DNA of 64,000 nucleotides, from the NCBI RefSeq assembly GCF_019703515.2, contig NC_059346.1, positions 10,190,501-10,254,500 of the forward strand, in the 5' to 3' direction. The stretch is from Myxocyprinus asiaticus (taxonomy: Eukaryota > Chordata > Actinopteri > Cypriniformes > Catostomidae). This document shows positions 1-42,005 of the stretch, one piece after another. The number at the start of each line of letters is the position of its first letter. The stretch's first letter is position 1. The position numbers and the translations under genes are program-made. The notes under the pieces are model-generated. The model saw only the letters and a list, made by a program, of their open reading frames with translations. It ran no database searches and was not told the DNA's origin.

Positions 1-140
1 CTTGGACATGTATCATGGCAATATCATGTTTTTTTTTTTGGGGGGGGGGGGGATATACCACGGTAATACCATGGTATTCTTTGAAGTGCCATGGAATACC
101 ATTTAAATACCTTGATACATGAATATTGTAATAATTTAAT
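1..140. repeat. Palindromic ATACCATGGTAT-type repeat
   Basis: Short palindromes such as ATACCATGGTATT and CATGGAATACCATTTAAATAC recur, interrupted by a poly(T)-poly(G) junction at 31-52. This looks like the end of a palindromic short transposon cut by the window edge. Confidence 0.45.
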
Positions 141-887
141 TTGATTGTGTATTTCAAAGTATAGCATTACCATCAGATGCCATTACTTAACTCTACCTAG
201 TTTGTTGTGGGCATTTGGTGTACACTCTTAGAAACCCAAAAGGGTTATATCGCTCGCTTCATATTTGGAAAACAAAAAAGGTTCTATATTAAATCCTTTT
301 TAAGGGTTCTTTGAGCCAGAAGAACAAGTTCTATATGGAAACTTTAAGGGGTCCCAAACATGGAATCATAACATTATGTTTTTGTTTAGTTTTAATTTAG
401 TTTCTTTAATTAGCAGAAGAACATTTAATTGATATGTGAATTAAATATTTAATATAGATACAATATCACTGAAAGTAAAATACCAAATATAAAACACATT
501 TAAGTACTATTTATTTAGTAAAGCATTTTTAATAGTTTGTATTTACAATAACACAAGCAATAAATAACACACTTCATACTGCAATAGTTAAAGAATTAAT
601 AAATCCATCAACAGGTTTGTAATAATAAGCTAAATGTCTAATTAGTAGTAATATTATTTATATCATTATCATAAACAAATAATTTAACATTAACCATAAA
701 TTAACATTTCAACGATAAGTAAGATTATTAAATTGGTAAAACTGAGTAAAAAATTAAATAAAAAAACAAATAAAAAACAAATGACCTTGTGACGAGAGGG
801 GGGCGTGGCCGGGCTTGACGATGGACGCCTGGCGCTGAGTTGCCCCAATCATCGGGAGAGAGATAAGGAAACCAATCACTGCCTTTA

Positions 888-1040
888 TCAGAATCAGAAT
901 CAGCTTTATTGCCAAGTATGTTTACACATACAAGGAATTTGTCTTGGTGACAGGATCCTCCAGTGCACAACAATACAAAACAGCAACAAGACATAGATAA
1001 TAATAAAAAATTATTAAAATTGGAATAAAAATAAATAAAT
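888..1040 (+). mobile_element. LINE/retroposon 3'-tail-like fragment
   Basis: AATCAGCTTTATTGCCAAGT and ATACAAGGAATTTGTCTTGG form a motif that recurs widely in fish genomes as a retroposon tail; CAGTGCACAACAATACAA follows. A related shorter fragment sits at 41505-41572. It ends in an A/T-rich stretch that passes into an (AT)n array. Family assignment is from memory. Confidence 0.5.
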
Positions 1041-1085
1041 AATAGTATATATAGTATATACTAAGTATATATAGAACACACAATA

Positions 1086-1092
<7 letters not shown>

Positions 1093-1154
<62 letters not shown>
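1093..1154. repeat. (AT)n microsatellite
   Basis: About 62 bp of uninterrupted TA/AT dinucleotides, with impure ATAT sequence on both sides. Long apparent reading frames here are artefacts of the repeat. Confidence 0.97.
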
Positions 1155-1159
<5 letters not shown>

Positions 1160-1460
1160 CATATATATATGTCTTATATATAGCAATATATATAGCAATA
1201 TATATATCACAGTATTTTTTTTCTTATGTTCATAATGTCTTGCCATTATAGTTTTTATTTTATTTTATTAATTACCTGGCACCTTATTTTTAATTCTATT
1301 TTTATTGTTATTTGTTATTGTTTTATTATTATTATTTGTCTTGTCATTATCGGTTTTGTGTATTAATGCTTTGGCAATATTGTATGTAAACACAATCATG
1401 CCAATAAAGTACTTTAAATTGAAAAAGTTAATTGATAAAGAGGAGCTGGGTACGCCAGTT

Positions 1461-1496
<36 letters not shown>

Positions 1497-1514
1497 ACAC
1501 ACACACACACACAC
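1461..1514. repeat. (GA)n-(CA)n compound microsatellite in the LTR
   Basis: GAGAGA changes directly to CACACA. In the solo LTR of the same family the matching position has only GAAAGAGAGAGAA, so the array expanded in this copy. Confidence 0.95.
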
Positions 1515-1655
1515 TCATACACGGAGCTGTGTTTGTGTGCGCACGTGTTTTCTTTTGCTGAAAAGCAGTTTTATTTTTGTGTTATTACAGTATTTTTGAT
1601 TGCTTACTACTGTTCCTACTTCCTCCATAATAGGGAAGGCAGAGGTCTGCCACAG

Positions 1656-1673
1656 TGGTGCCGAAACTTGGGA
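1656..1673 (+). other. Candidate retrotransposon primer-binding site
   Basis: TGGTGCCGAAACTTGGGA starts one base after the LTR end. TGG at this place followed by a tRNA 3'-end complement is the standard primer-binding site of LTR elements; TGGTGCCGAAAC is a form I recall from fish Gypsy elements. Identity of the priming tRNA was not determined. Confidence 0.6.
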
Positions 1674-1900
1674 TTGGAGGAAGACATGCCGCTGACGGAG
1701 GATCACGACGGTGAAGATAGCCTACATGTACCGGTGATATTGGAGCAGTTTGCCAGGAGGTGGAGGAGCCCGCTGTCTTGCTACAGTATATAAGGGAGTG
1801 AGGTCTTTTGGATACAACAAGTTTAACAAACTCCACTTCACTTCAGCCATCTCCATGTCCTCAGTTTGATGCTGACTCTCTTTGCATAGAGAGGTCTTGA
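1674..1900 (+). pseudogene. Truncated internal region of the LTR element
   Basis: After the primer-binding site an open stretch reads MPLTEDHDGEDSLHVPVILE and continues to a stop at 1793. It may be leader or the start of gag, but shows no zinc knuckle or protease motif. No reverse transcriptase follows, so the element is truncated. The sequence gives way to a TTAA-type element at 1919. Confidence 0.4.
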
Positions 1901-1918
1901 CACCATATGATAGATTAA

Positions 1919-1990
1919 AGGGGTAGTTCACCCAGAAATGAAAATTCAGTCATTGTTTACTCACTCCTGTGTTGTTATATCCCCATACGA
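1919..1990 (+). mobile_element. End fragment of the TTAA-flanked AGGG(A/G)TAGTTCACCC family
   Basis: Preceded by TTAA (1915-1918) and starting AGGGGTAGTTCACCCAGAAA, followed by the shared TTTACTCACTC and GACTTTCTTTC motifs. Only one end is present. Confidence 0.75.
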
Positions 1991-2556
1991 CTTTCTTTCA
2001 TTTTCTTAACACAGAGGGTGCAATATTTAAAAAATGTTGTGCTCAGTAATGCTACACAATGGTAGTTTATGGTGACCACCTCTTCAAGCTTCAAAAGGAC
2101 ACAAAAATATAAATCAGAAGTCTAATAAATGATTGCATGCAACTCATGCCTTGTATGAGGTTTGATAAGAAACAAACTGAAATCGAATGTATTATTTAGA
2201 GAAAATCTTCACCAACCGTTGCTCTCTAAGGCATGCTCATGAGAGTGAACAAGAGCAATAGAATACACTGCTCATACCCCTGCTCGCGAGACCCCTGGTT
2301 TTGTTTATCTAAAACATGTTCACCACAGCGATAACAGAACACATCACAGCTGCACACAAACCAGAGAACAGAACTTACAAAACATGTCTGAAGAGTTTGA
2401 AATTGAAGAGGAGAGCCTTATTTGTTTGAACCGGAGTACTCGGAAATCAAACAGTGAGATGGAGGATGGAGGAGGCATAAAGAGTTCTTCGGAGCTGAGT
2501 AAAGAACCCTAAGGTTCTGTTTAGAACCCCAAGAACCTTTTTTATAAGAGTGTACT

Positions 2557-3640
2557 CTGTATATCTAACAACCAAGTTAATATAATAATGATGGATTATT
2601 CTTACCATTACCATACCAAAGTACCAAATAACATCTTATTGACATTAAAAGTTAATCTTACGAAAGAGGGAGTGTGGGGAGGCTTGACACAAATCATGAA
2701 AAGTTAGTGAATTGGTTTAGCATCGAATTTCACTGTAAGCGCTGCTGATATCCACTAATTTGGATTCAGTGACAGTTACGGCTGAGTCACTCGCTCTTCA
2801 ACGTGCTCTTGCAACGCGCCCCAATTCTGTCAAATATTGTTGCAAACTTGTATGTTTTTTCCCTTTAATTCTTTGATGCCTGTGTTAGCATTAAGCTGGC
2901 CTGCAGAACTGCGCTTTGATTTGTTATTTCCAGTTTGCCTCTGAGTGCAGCACACACATTCACACACAGCTAGATTTTCTCTAGTTAGCAGGGTTTTAAA
3001 GCTGAGCCAATAATCACATTATATACCCAATCTCTTATTTAGACAGTTTGTAATTATGGTTTTCAGTGTTCGTCTAAAAACCATCTAAAAATCTACCAAA
3101 TATTAAACTGTAAAAGTAAATGTATCTGTTTATGTGATAGAGAATGACACAGTTACAGGTTGCTGAGAGCAAGATCAAGCACTCCATTAAACAAATCTGA
3201 TCAGTGATCATTTATTCCTTTAAAAAAATCAGTCAGGCACTACAAACCGCAGTCAAAGGAAATAAATTGTGTGATCTGGAAATATCTTGCTGTTTGACTG
3301 GAGGTGTCTCTTTGTGAGAGACTGAGCTGTCTGAGGAAACTTTTTGTGTCTTCTTTCAAATTTGATGTGCGCTTCCTACGACATCTACTTTTCCTCCCTT
3401 TGACTGAGCACTTAGTAAGCTAATTTGACTAGTGTATACAAGTTTTAATAGGCAGATTGTGCCCTGTGAGAGAAGTCAGCATTGGGAATGCATTTGAAGT
3501 CGGAAAAGGACTGCAGCCCATCTGTCCCTCCTCAGGTAGGTACCTTAAAAAATGTCCTTTAAGTTGTAAGAAGATAAGCTGATATAAATTAGCATCAAGA
3601 CTGAATGTACAGAACAACCGACAGTCTGCATTCATACTTG
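2557..3640. other. AT-rich stretch with nothing recognised
   Basis: No open frame with family motifs, no clear terminal repeats and no tandem array. CACACACATTCACACACAGC near 2950 is a short impure CA tract. Confidence 0.5.
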
Positions 3641-3644
3641 TTCC

Positions 3645-3795
3645 AGTAGCTGAACTGATACAGCATGGAGCTACTGTAGTAAGGCCAAGGTCACAGGTTT
3701 GATTCCCAAGAAATGCATGTTGCACAGAGCACAAGTCGTTTTGGATCAAATTGTCTGCCAAATGCACGAATGTACATGTACTTTCAACTGAAAGG
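3645..3795 (+). mobile_element. tRNA-derived SINE
   Basis: GGTCACAGGTTTGATTCCCA is a polymerase III B box in tRNA context, preceded by a tRNA-like TAGCTGAACTGATACAGCA. It is followed by TTTTGGATCAAATTGTCTGC and CAAATGCACGAATGTACATG, the fish SINE tail also seen at 14225-14430 (inverted) and 58420-58556. Confidence 0.7.
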
Positions 3796-3959
3796 CATAT
3801 TTAGAGCAACGGGTGACACCAAAGAAAAGAAGAACGTAACATCGCAATTGCCAGATGAAAAACTACGCCAGACGCATATGAAAAACTCCTGGATGTGTTT
3901 GCCATATTCATACACAGGATGTGCTCTAATAAATGGAGCTGCAACTGGCCCAAACGAGA

Positions 3960-4297
3960 AGTGAGAAAAGTGAATGCGAATCGCCAAAAACAAAAGAAGA
4001 ACAATGTGAAAGTGGAGATTGATAGTAAAAAGGAACATAAATATTGATCTGTGTCTCACCCACACCTATCATATTGCTTCAGAAGATATGGATTTAACAA
4101 CTGGATTCATATTTATTACTTTTATGCTTTCTTTGGAGTTGCAAAATTTTGGTACCCATTAGCATTTGCAATATATGGATTTTCAGAGCTGAAAAACTCT
4201 TCATTTCTGTTCTGCAGAAGAAAGAAAGTCATATCTGGGAAAGCATGAAGGGGGAGTCAGTTATGAAAGAAGTTTCATTTTTGGGTGAACTATCCCT
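3960..4297 (+). mobile_element. Right half of a foldback TTAA element
   Basis: Ends GGGTGAACTATCCCT followed by TTAA (4298-4301). Shares ACCCACACCTATCATATTGC, TTTATGCTTTC and GCAGAAGAAAGAAAGTCATA with copies at 6620, 20458, 24610 and 45095. The left arm is missing. Confidence 0.8.
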
Positions 4298-4301
4298 TTA
4301 A

Positions 4302-5060
4302 TTGTCTTTTGGTGGTTGATGGTAGCAAGTCACATGGCAGCTACCACAAGTTAAGTATTAACTAAAGACTAAAAACTATGTTGAGAGACCATTCTGATTA
4401 CAGGCCTAATATAATTTATAAACCTACACTCCCTATAAAAGTGCTGGACATCAACAGAGAGCTTGGCAAACAGGATTGATGTGAGGTCAGTCTGCCTAGC
4501 CCAGAGGTGTTTAGCTCATCTTTCAGCAGCCACACCTGGGAAATCTTTCAAATGATTCAAGGTAACAGGGTCAGATCCATCCCCAGGAGGTTGTTAGAGG
4601 ACTTTAAGGGGTCACCCAGTGCAGTTTCTATTCTAACTGAATATGGGAACTTGCACTTGATTTTATTTGATATATGTAGGCCCACATGAAATCTATGCCT
4701 GAAGAGAGCTCTAAAGATCGACTTTTTTCAAATGCTCTCAAAGTTCAAAACACCCGTGCCCCATGCATATTCATTTATAAAATATTTACAGCCAATTTGA
4801 GTATGCTTTCGGCTTCCAATAAGTGTGTCATACTCTTAACTCCATTTAACACATCTGACCATATTTAAAACCATTCTGAAATCCTTCCCCCAAATCAGTG
4901 CAGAAAAACATAAAGTCTGCAAAGTCCGTCTAGCCCTACAGTAGCTTTAAATTTCTACATTTCAAGGGAGGGCCTTGAATAATCACACTGAACAGTTACA
5001 TATCTGTCTTTTTCAAACGTTTCCTGCCACTTGTGTCCATATTGTAATCATATGAGGTCA
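4302..5060. other. Intergenic sequence without recognised features
   Basis: No gene, terminal repeats or tandem repeats recognised. Open frames of about 60 codons here have no family motifs. Confidence 0.45.
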
Positions 5061-5126
5061 GTAATCATGTTAAATAATATTTGATTGCATGCTGCGCTCT
5101 CTGTCTTTCTTTCTCTCCCCTTTTAG

Positions 5127-5308
5127 ACAGTTATGATTGGCGACTGGTGACCTGTAATTGTACACACATCATTCCAGAAGTGGAGGCCCAGCTGTGTACA
5201 CAGTGCTGCTTCGCTCAGAGCAGACTGCTGCTGACACACACAGCTGTGGCTACCTGGCTTAGCAAACGTGGCCACACTGTCACCATGCAGCATCTAGTGT
5301 ACATGTGA
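5127..5308 (+). CDS. Unrecognised open frame behind a strong splice acceptor, candidate terminal exon
   Basis: The tract CTTTCTTTCTCTCCCCTTTTAG ends at 5126 and is a strong acceptor on the plus strand. It opens directly into about 60 codons, starting SYDWRLVTCNCTHIIPEVEA and ending MQHLVYM with TGA at 5306-5308. I recognise no domain; Cys spacing (CNC, CTQCC) is suggestive only. It could be the last exon of a plus-strand gene converging on sema4c, an exon of a non-coding RNA, or chance. No upstream exon could be joined to it. Confidence 0.2.
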
Positions 5309-5569
5309 CGGTGTGTTCAGTTACACTTTATTATAATGTGTTTAGATGGGAGAGAGATTCTGAGTAGGAAATACAGCACATGTTGTGATTCCTGTCCAGA
5401 TGTTGTGGTTATAACTCTCATATGAGGGGAAGAAAATATTAAGTTATTGTTTTTTTTAGCAGAAGCATTATGAAACTTGCAAACAAACAAACAAGACACC
5501 TTTTAAAGTCATTTAAACACACAGTTACCCATGCAACCATACACAAACTACACATTGTGAACTGGTCTC

Positions 5570-5900
5570 TTCTTTATTTTCTGTAGATATATACATATAT
5601 AAAAAATAAGGGCATATGTACAATGATAATAAATATCAACTTTTTGTACAAGCAAAATAAATTACTTAACATAATTACTTTAAAAAAACATTTATTTTTT
5701 TTTAAATGCAAGAAAATAAAAAATTATAAAACAAAAATTAAAACAGCAACCACAAAGAAACAGCAGATTTAAAGCCATGTGAGATGAAATGAACTGAGAT
5801 TGTATTTCTATTTATTTATTTTTCAAAGGAAAGGAAATACTGGGAAGCAGGTTCAAGTCAGTACAAAAAAAGCCATGCATGATGCTAACAAGCATATACA
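5570..5900. other. A/T-rich low-complexity stretch
   Basis: Long A and T runs with many AATAAA/TTTATT hexamers on both strands. It could hold a polyadenylation site for either strand, but nothing decides it. Confidence 0.4.
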
Positions 5901-6610
5901 ACACATTCTGGTTATCTCACTGAAATTGTCATTATTAAGTCTGACTTTAGGTCATTAAACAGGCTTATCAAAGCAATGAGTGAAATTAAGAATTTCAAGA
6001 TTTCAAGAGTCAGAAGTCCACCCTGAGAAGTCCTTGCAGAAAGGGTTCTGTTTTTTTGAACATACCTTTTAGTACAAAGATCTTTTCTAACCAGTGTAAA
6101 CTTCCCTTTTATGCTGTGCAGCACAGATTCGATCATAGACTAGAACAGAGTTAATTGCAGAATGGAAAGCTGCTTGAGAAAACTGTAAAGCTATCATGCC
6201 ACAAAGAATAGCATTCCACCAAAACAAGATTAGTAGTAACAAAGATTTCAGACAACAACACTTTAGTTCTGTGCAATGGACAAACTCCAGAATATAAAAA
6301 AGAGAAGGATAAAAAAGAGAAAGAGAAGGGACATGTCTGCAGTCTGCTTTGGCTTCACCCATGGTGAAGAGGCACAGGTAAAGAAACTTGTCTTCTTTTT
6401 TTTAATATATAGTATGAGACTATTGTTGTATTGTTGAAACTTATACAATATATTTAGCAGAACATCATGCAACAGAATATGGGCCTGGTGATGACCAACG
6501 AAGTGCCTCTTCACCCGCAGGGTCATGAAAAATCTTTATCTCCTTCATTTGTCTTCACAATCATGGTCAATGGAATTAAATGTCCTCGGCTTTCTGTTTT
6601 CGCCTTGTTT
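5901..6610. other. Intergenic sequence without recognised features
   Basis: Weak repeats only (two AAGAGAAA-rich stretches near 6300). No coding signature. Confidence 0.4.
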
Positions 6611-6619
6611 TGTGTTTAG

Positions 6620-7332
6620 TCTCTCATTGTTAACTCACTCTCATACTATCCATGTTGTGTATGATCTTATTTCTTCTGCAGAATACAAACAAAGATTTTT
6701 AGAAGAATATATAGCTCTGTAGGTCTATACAATGCAAGTGAATGGTGACCAAAACTTTGAAGCCCCCAAAAACACATAAAGGTAGCGTAAAAGCATTCCA
6801 TATGGCTCAAGTGTTTTAATCCATGTCTCCTGAAGCGATCCAATCGATTTTGTGTGACCAGACCAAAATGTTACACATTTTTTACTGTACATCTTGCCAT
6901 TGCAGTCTCTAGGCACGATCATGATTTTAAGCTTGATTACACTTTCTAGTGCTTGACGCATGCGCAAGAGTGTTAGATGGCACTAGGAAGTGTAATTGAG
7001 TTTGAAACCATGTTCGCCAAGGAAACTGCAGATGTCAAGATGTATAGTAAAAAAGGAGATACAGTTTGGTCTGTTTTCACCCAACACCGATTGTATCACT
7101 TCAGAAGTCAAAAACTGGAGTCTTATGGATTACTTTTAAGCTGCTTTATTTGCTTTTTGGAGCTTAAAATTTTGGTAACCATTTACTTGCATTGTATGGA
7201 CCTACAGAGCTGAAATATTCTTCTAAATATCTTCATTAGTGTTCTACAGAAGAAAGAAAGTCATACACATCTGGGATGGCATGAGGGTGAGGAAATAATG
7301 AAAGAATTTTCATTTTTGGATGAACTATACCT
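6620..7332. mobile_element. Foldback TTAA element with two arms
   Basis: The right end is GATGAACTATACCT then TTAA (7333-7336). The two halves are inverted copies: AGTGAATGGTGACCAAAACT and the following arm at 6739 pair with TTTTGGTAACCATTTACTTG at 7168. The left tip is lost. A non-palindromic centre (about 6900-7010) separates the arms. Confidence 0.82.
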
Positions 7333-7423
7333 TTAAAGAGTTGCAAAGCCCATACTGAAAGAGATGAACGAGAGATATAACCTGTTAGTTGAGAGTTTTT
7401 ATGTTATTTAAACAGTAACAATT

Positions 7424-7849
7424 CAGGGTTCCCATCCTTTTTTCACCAATAAAATTCCATGACCTTTTCTAGGCGTTTATGATTACTGGATACAGATTTT
7501 TAAAAATAATTTTGATTAAGACCGATTCGCTAATGAATCATTCAGACAGATTTGTGAACCTTTTTGACCTATTCATTGACAAGAATCAACTCCCAAAAAA
7601 TGTTTTGCTCACCAATCGGACATCACAATGGCTTGTGAGCAAATTTGACTCTATACAAAAGCAAAATCTAGCTGATGAGATATTTTTAGAGCTGACCAAA
7701 AATAAAAAATGTATATTCACTATAGAAATGGCCATGACTTTTCCATGACCTTTATTATTTTATCAATTTCCATGACATTTCTAAACCTGGAAATCACTCT
7801 TTGAAAATACCCTGATATTTCCAGGTTTTTTATGACTGTGGGAACCCTG
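7424..7849. mobile_element. Short transposon with CAGGGTTCCCA ends
   Basis: CAGGGTTCCCATCC at 7424 pairs with TGGGAACCCTG ending at 7849, and inner CCATGAC motifs recur. 426 bp, no transposase. A CAGGGTTCCCA-ended family is common in fish. The flanks show no clean duplication, so superfamily is open. Confidence 0.75.
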
Positions 7850-9106
7850 AAAATTAGAAATATCAATCTTTTTGGTGTAGTCTTACCTGTTTTTCATCAG
7901 CCTGATTGGTCATTTAAGCTGGACTAATTAACATACAACTCAGCTACTCGTAGTCCTTGAAGAAAGCTGTTCATGAATATTAATTTGGCTTGAGAACGTA
8001 GGCGGAGTCATCTAAACCATTCCAGAAGTTTCATTCCATTGTGTGTCTTCATTCACCTGGTTTATCGTGTAGGCAAACACTGTGGTTGTACTTAATTTGG
8101 CAGTTCAAGCCAAATATATACAATAATGCACTTGCTGTAACATCCAATTCAGTCTTAGTACAACATTCTGTTCACACCTCCCTCATGCTACAACCACTGG
8201 TAATCCTGGATTTTGATTTGAGGTGAACAAGAACAAGCTAATTCCTTTTCACATTTCAGCTGAAACTAATAATAGTAAAAAAAAAAAAAATCCTTCTTTA
8301 AAGGTTGCAATAAACAGACAGAAAAACCTCACAATATATTAATAGTGCTGCAAGTCTCAGGACACATTCTCTGAAAAAAAAAAGACAACATAAAAAAAAA
8401 GTTGAGCTGTAAAGAAAGGCAAAGCATTCGTCCATGATTCGAGTTCTGTTTCTGTTTTACAGCTCACTCAATTGTTTTTCTCTCTTCTCTTTAACAATTT
8501 CTCCTCATTTTCTCTCCTGAGAGAAAAGCGTGATTGTCATTTTGCAATTTAAGTTTTTGCTTGTCCACTTTGTCTTCTCTCATGCTTTTCCACTCACAAA
8601 GAGTGCAAGAAACCTGCCCAAACACCTGCCTGGACTGAGGCAAGCAATTTGGACGTCAAAATAGGAGCATAGAGCTCTGTATCCTTCAGCTTGCCAAATG
8701 ACTATGATCTGTTGCCAGACTCTGCCTTACACAGAACAGACTGATAGCTACATTTGGCTCGTCGGGTTCCTCTTGGAGATGTACCTGTGTTTGCCTGTTA
8801 GCCATGCTCAACACAAGGCCCTGTTGTCTGGTCCTTTAAATACAGACATTTACAAAAGGTTTGTAAGATTTTTTCAGTCTTGGTTGAGGCTCATTCTAAG
8901 AGCAACTTTGAGTGTTAGAAGTGTGAGAACCAGAATAATCGGAGGGAGTGTTGTGAAGCATGGTGGCCTTGCGGCACAGAAGATGTTTGCCATGGCAAAA
9001 GTGTTGGCAGAGAAGGAATAGTTCGCAAGAAGAGAAGAGACGGATGGAGAGAAAGTTCCCCAAGCAGGAGGGAGGTAGGAGAGGTATTCTGTGGATTCTA
9101 TAAGAT
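7850..9106 (-). other. Probable sema4c 3' UTR and flank
   Basis: The non-repetitive sequence left of the stop codon (about 8400-9106) is richer in G and C than the surrounding DNA and is the natural 3' UTR. I see no convincing AATAAA on the minus strand before 7756-7751, where one sits inside a short transposon, so the cleavage site is not placed. A poly(A) run at 8278-8290 and A-rich patches at 8375-8400 read as T on the transcript strand. Confidence 0.4.
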
Positions 9107-40034
<30,928 letters not shown>

Positions 40035-40121
40035 TTCACCGGTCCCACTCGCTTTTTCACTCCACGGAATGCAGATTCTGATTGGACGATGAGGCGCGGA
40101 TGATCCAGATTCAAAACAGCT
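40035..40121 (-). other. Probable 5' UTR part of the start-codon exon of sema4c
   Basis: Minus-strand sequence just upstream of the ATG is open and bounded by TCTCCCTTGACAG/G at 40123-40122, a plausible acceptor. This suggests that the start-codon exon has a short 5' UTR and that one or more non-coding first exons and the promoter lie at higher coordinates. I could not identify them, so the transcription start is unknown. Confidence 0.5.
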
Positions 40122-40559
40122 CCTGTCAAGGGAGATTGCAAACAACAAAACATAAACAAAAGTGATTATGGGCTCCACCTCCCCAGAGCCTCCCTGTCAC
40201 TATCCCTGCAGAGCTGAAACTGTTTATAGAAAGACAAAACACAGTCAGTACAATTTAATTACAGATTTTACACTCTTTCAAAACGTACCACGATAAATGC
40301 ATGTAGGCAGACCACCAGCCAAAACGTGGATGCTTGTCAAAGCACAGCAGCATCAACACAACTCACGATCGTTTATGAGGAACATGCCACATATGGAGGA
40401 TGGCTTGTTTTTGACAGCCACGGACAATGAGAGATGTGTTTGTAATTAAAATTGAAGGCTGCGTTCACTGGGATGCATTATTACGATGCCCGAAGCAAAG
40501 CTTCAAGAGAAAAAGCGAAAAAAAAAAAGAAACCCTAGAGCAGTCCTGTCTGTTCAGCA

Positions 40560-40800
40560 CTAGCCATTTTCACACATTTGCTCTAATCATCAAGTCACAC
40601 CTGTTTCACTCCATTAAAAAGGGAAATTAGGGCCTTGATAATAATTGCTGATTTGAGAAAAAACCCACTGACTTTTAAATGTGCGTCAAATGTCAAATAC
40701 TGTTTAGCGGCGCCGATAACAATGTGAAAACCACTCTCTGCCTGTGCAGCGTTTTAATTATTTAGCCCGAAAGGTTGTGTGAATTCAAATATTCAAGATG
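40560..40800. other. Candidate conserved non-coding element upstream of sema4c
   Basis: Unique, non-repetitive sequence with TAAT-core and similar motifs: GGCCTTGATAATAATTGCTG, CGTCAAATGTCAAATACTG and GTTTTAATTATTTAGCCCG. It lies within 0.8 kb upstream of the start-codon exon. Only a comparison with other fishes can confirm it. Confidence 0.25.
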
Positions 40801-41504
40801 ATAAGCAAGTTTGGAGGGGCGGCCTTTTTACCATCACTGAATTGAGATGCCGACCTGTGCAGGAGCAATCTCACAACCATTGATTTCTGTTTTTCTTTTT
40901 TCATTAGCATGAAAGAGAGAGAGCGAGCGGGAGATAAGAGAAGTGAGAGATGATGGCGATTTGGTCCAAATGAGTTGTCTTTAATAGGAGGCATTGCAAT
41001 ATAGCAATTCGATGACTCACATCTTCACTTGCATGCCAGTTTTTATTGGATCGATGTAGCTCTGCTTATATCCAAGTTGCAAGGGAGGGACTGGTGGGAT
41101 TGGAACGTGTCAGACTATTGTATCAGGTTGACAGGATTCGAGAATTCAAGCTGTAAACTTCCGTTTGTCGTTGCTCACTAAAAGATTTCTGACCATTACA
41201 GAGAGTTGTTCATATGATCATGCATGACCTAGAGAGGGATTATGGGTAGAGCTCCAATAGCAACAGAGCAGAGGGGCCCTTAAAGAGCTTGTGTTAAATC
41301 TCCAGAAAACAACCATTTAACTACTAAGAACAGAGAGTAAAACTAACTCATCATGTGCGAACCAGAAAGAACATTCTCAGCTAGCTAATTGAAAGATTAA
41401 TTTAGAAGTAGTTTTTACTGCTTTCTTAATTAGATTCTATTACTGATTAGATTCTATTACTATAAATTAAACATTGAAATCATACATAGCTCTCTCCTTT
41501 ATTT

Positions 41505-41575
41505 GCCAAGTACAGTTTAAATACAAGGAATTTCCATCTGTGTTTTTGCCAGTGCAGTGCACTGAAAACAATTGG
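41505..41575 (+). repeat. Retroposon-tail-like fragment
   Basis: TTATTTGCCAAGTACAGTTT and ATACAAGGAATTTCCATCTG resemble the fragment at 888-1040. Confidence 0.4.
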
Positions 41576-41639
41576 GCCTTAGTAAATTGTGCTTTATCAA
41601 ATGTACCCCTTTTTATTCATTTAATAAAATGAAGAAATA

Positions 41640-42005
41640 TTCCAGATTCAGTACAAGTTAAGCTCAGTCGACAGCATTTGTGGCATAATGTTGATTACCA
41701 CAGAAGTTTATTCTTTAAAAAAAATTAGGTTACAGTGAGGCACTTACAATGGAAGTGAATGGGGACAATTTGTGGAGGGTTTAAAGGCAGAAATGTGAAG
41801 CATATCATTTTATGAAAGCACTTAATTGTTTTTGTTGTTGTTAAAACTCATGTACTATTTGAGCTATAAACTGGTTTAAATCACCATTTTTACAGTCATT
41901 TTAGGGTTTCGAGGGTTTGTTGACATTACATTGTCATGGCAACAATGTTTTAAAATAAATAAAATAATATCTTTACACAGAAAAGGTTAGTAAGTGATTT
42001 TATTG
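41640..42005 (+). mobile_element. Copy of the GGCATAATGTTGATTACCAC repeat family
   Basis: ATTTGTGGCATAATGTTGAT and ACTTACAATGGAAGTGAATG match 11510-11732 in inverse orientation. This copy continues through CATTGTCATGGCAACAATG, a palindrome. Ends are uncertain. Confidence 0.65.

Larger units (their letters stand above)
788..1654 (+). mobile_element. 5' LTR of a retrotransposon, itself interrupted
   Basis: Begins TGTGACGAGAGGGGGGCGTG and ends GGTCTGCCACA. Both parts resemble the solo LTR at 20083-20323: the GC-rich start (788-870) and, from about 1452, CCAGTTCGAGAGAG, then a GA/CA microsatellite and a T-rich stretch. A LINE-tail-like sequence and a long (AT)n tract lie between them as insertions. 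A primer-binding-like site follows directly at 1656, which fixes the orientation. Confidence 0.65.
219..2556. mobile_element. Composite region bounded by GTACACTCTTA inverted ends
   Basis: GTACACTCTTAGAAACCCAA at 220 faces ATAAGAGTGTAC at 2545-2556, and both flanks are rich in AAGGGTTC/GAACCCT motifs. I read them as the two ends of one MITE-like family, either one element split by the LTR and TTAA insertions or two separate copies in opposite orientation. The parts between about 2000 and 2480 are not recognised. Confidence 0.45.

Noticed and set aside
922..1246. Long minus-strand frames of Tyr-Ile repeats
   Set aside because: They are translations of the (AT)n microsatellite.
4507..4600. Short exon-like segment CTCATCTTTCAG...CAAG/GTAACA
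   Set aside because: A 35-bp segment with acceptor and donor resemblance, but no compatible neighbours; chance splice-like motifs are expected.
40035..40178. Upstream ATG at 40178 in frame with sema4c
   Set aside because: It lies beyond a likely splice acceptor at 40122 and would place the signal peptide internally; the ATG at 40034 has better context.
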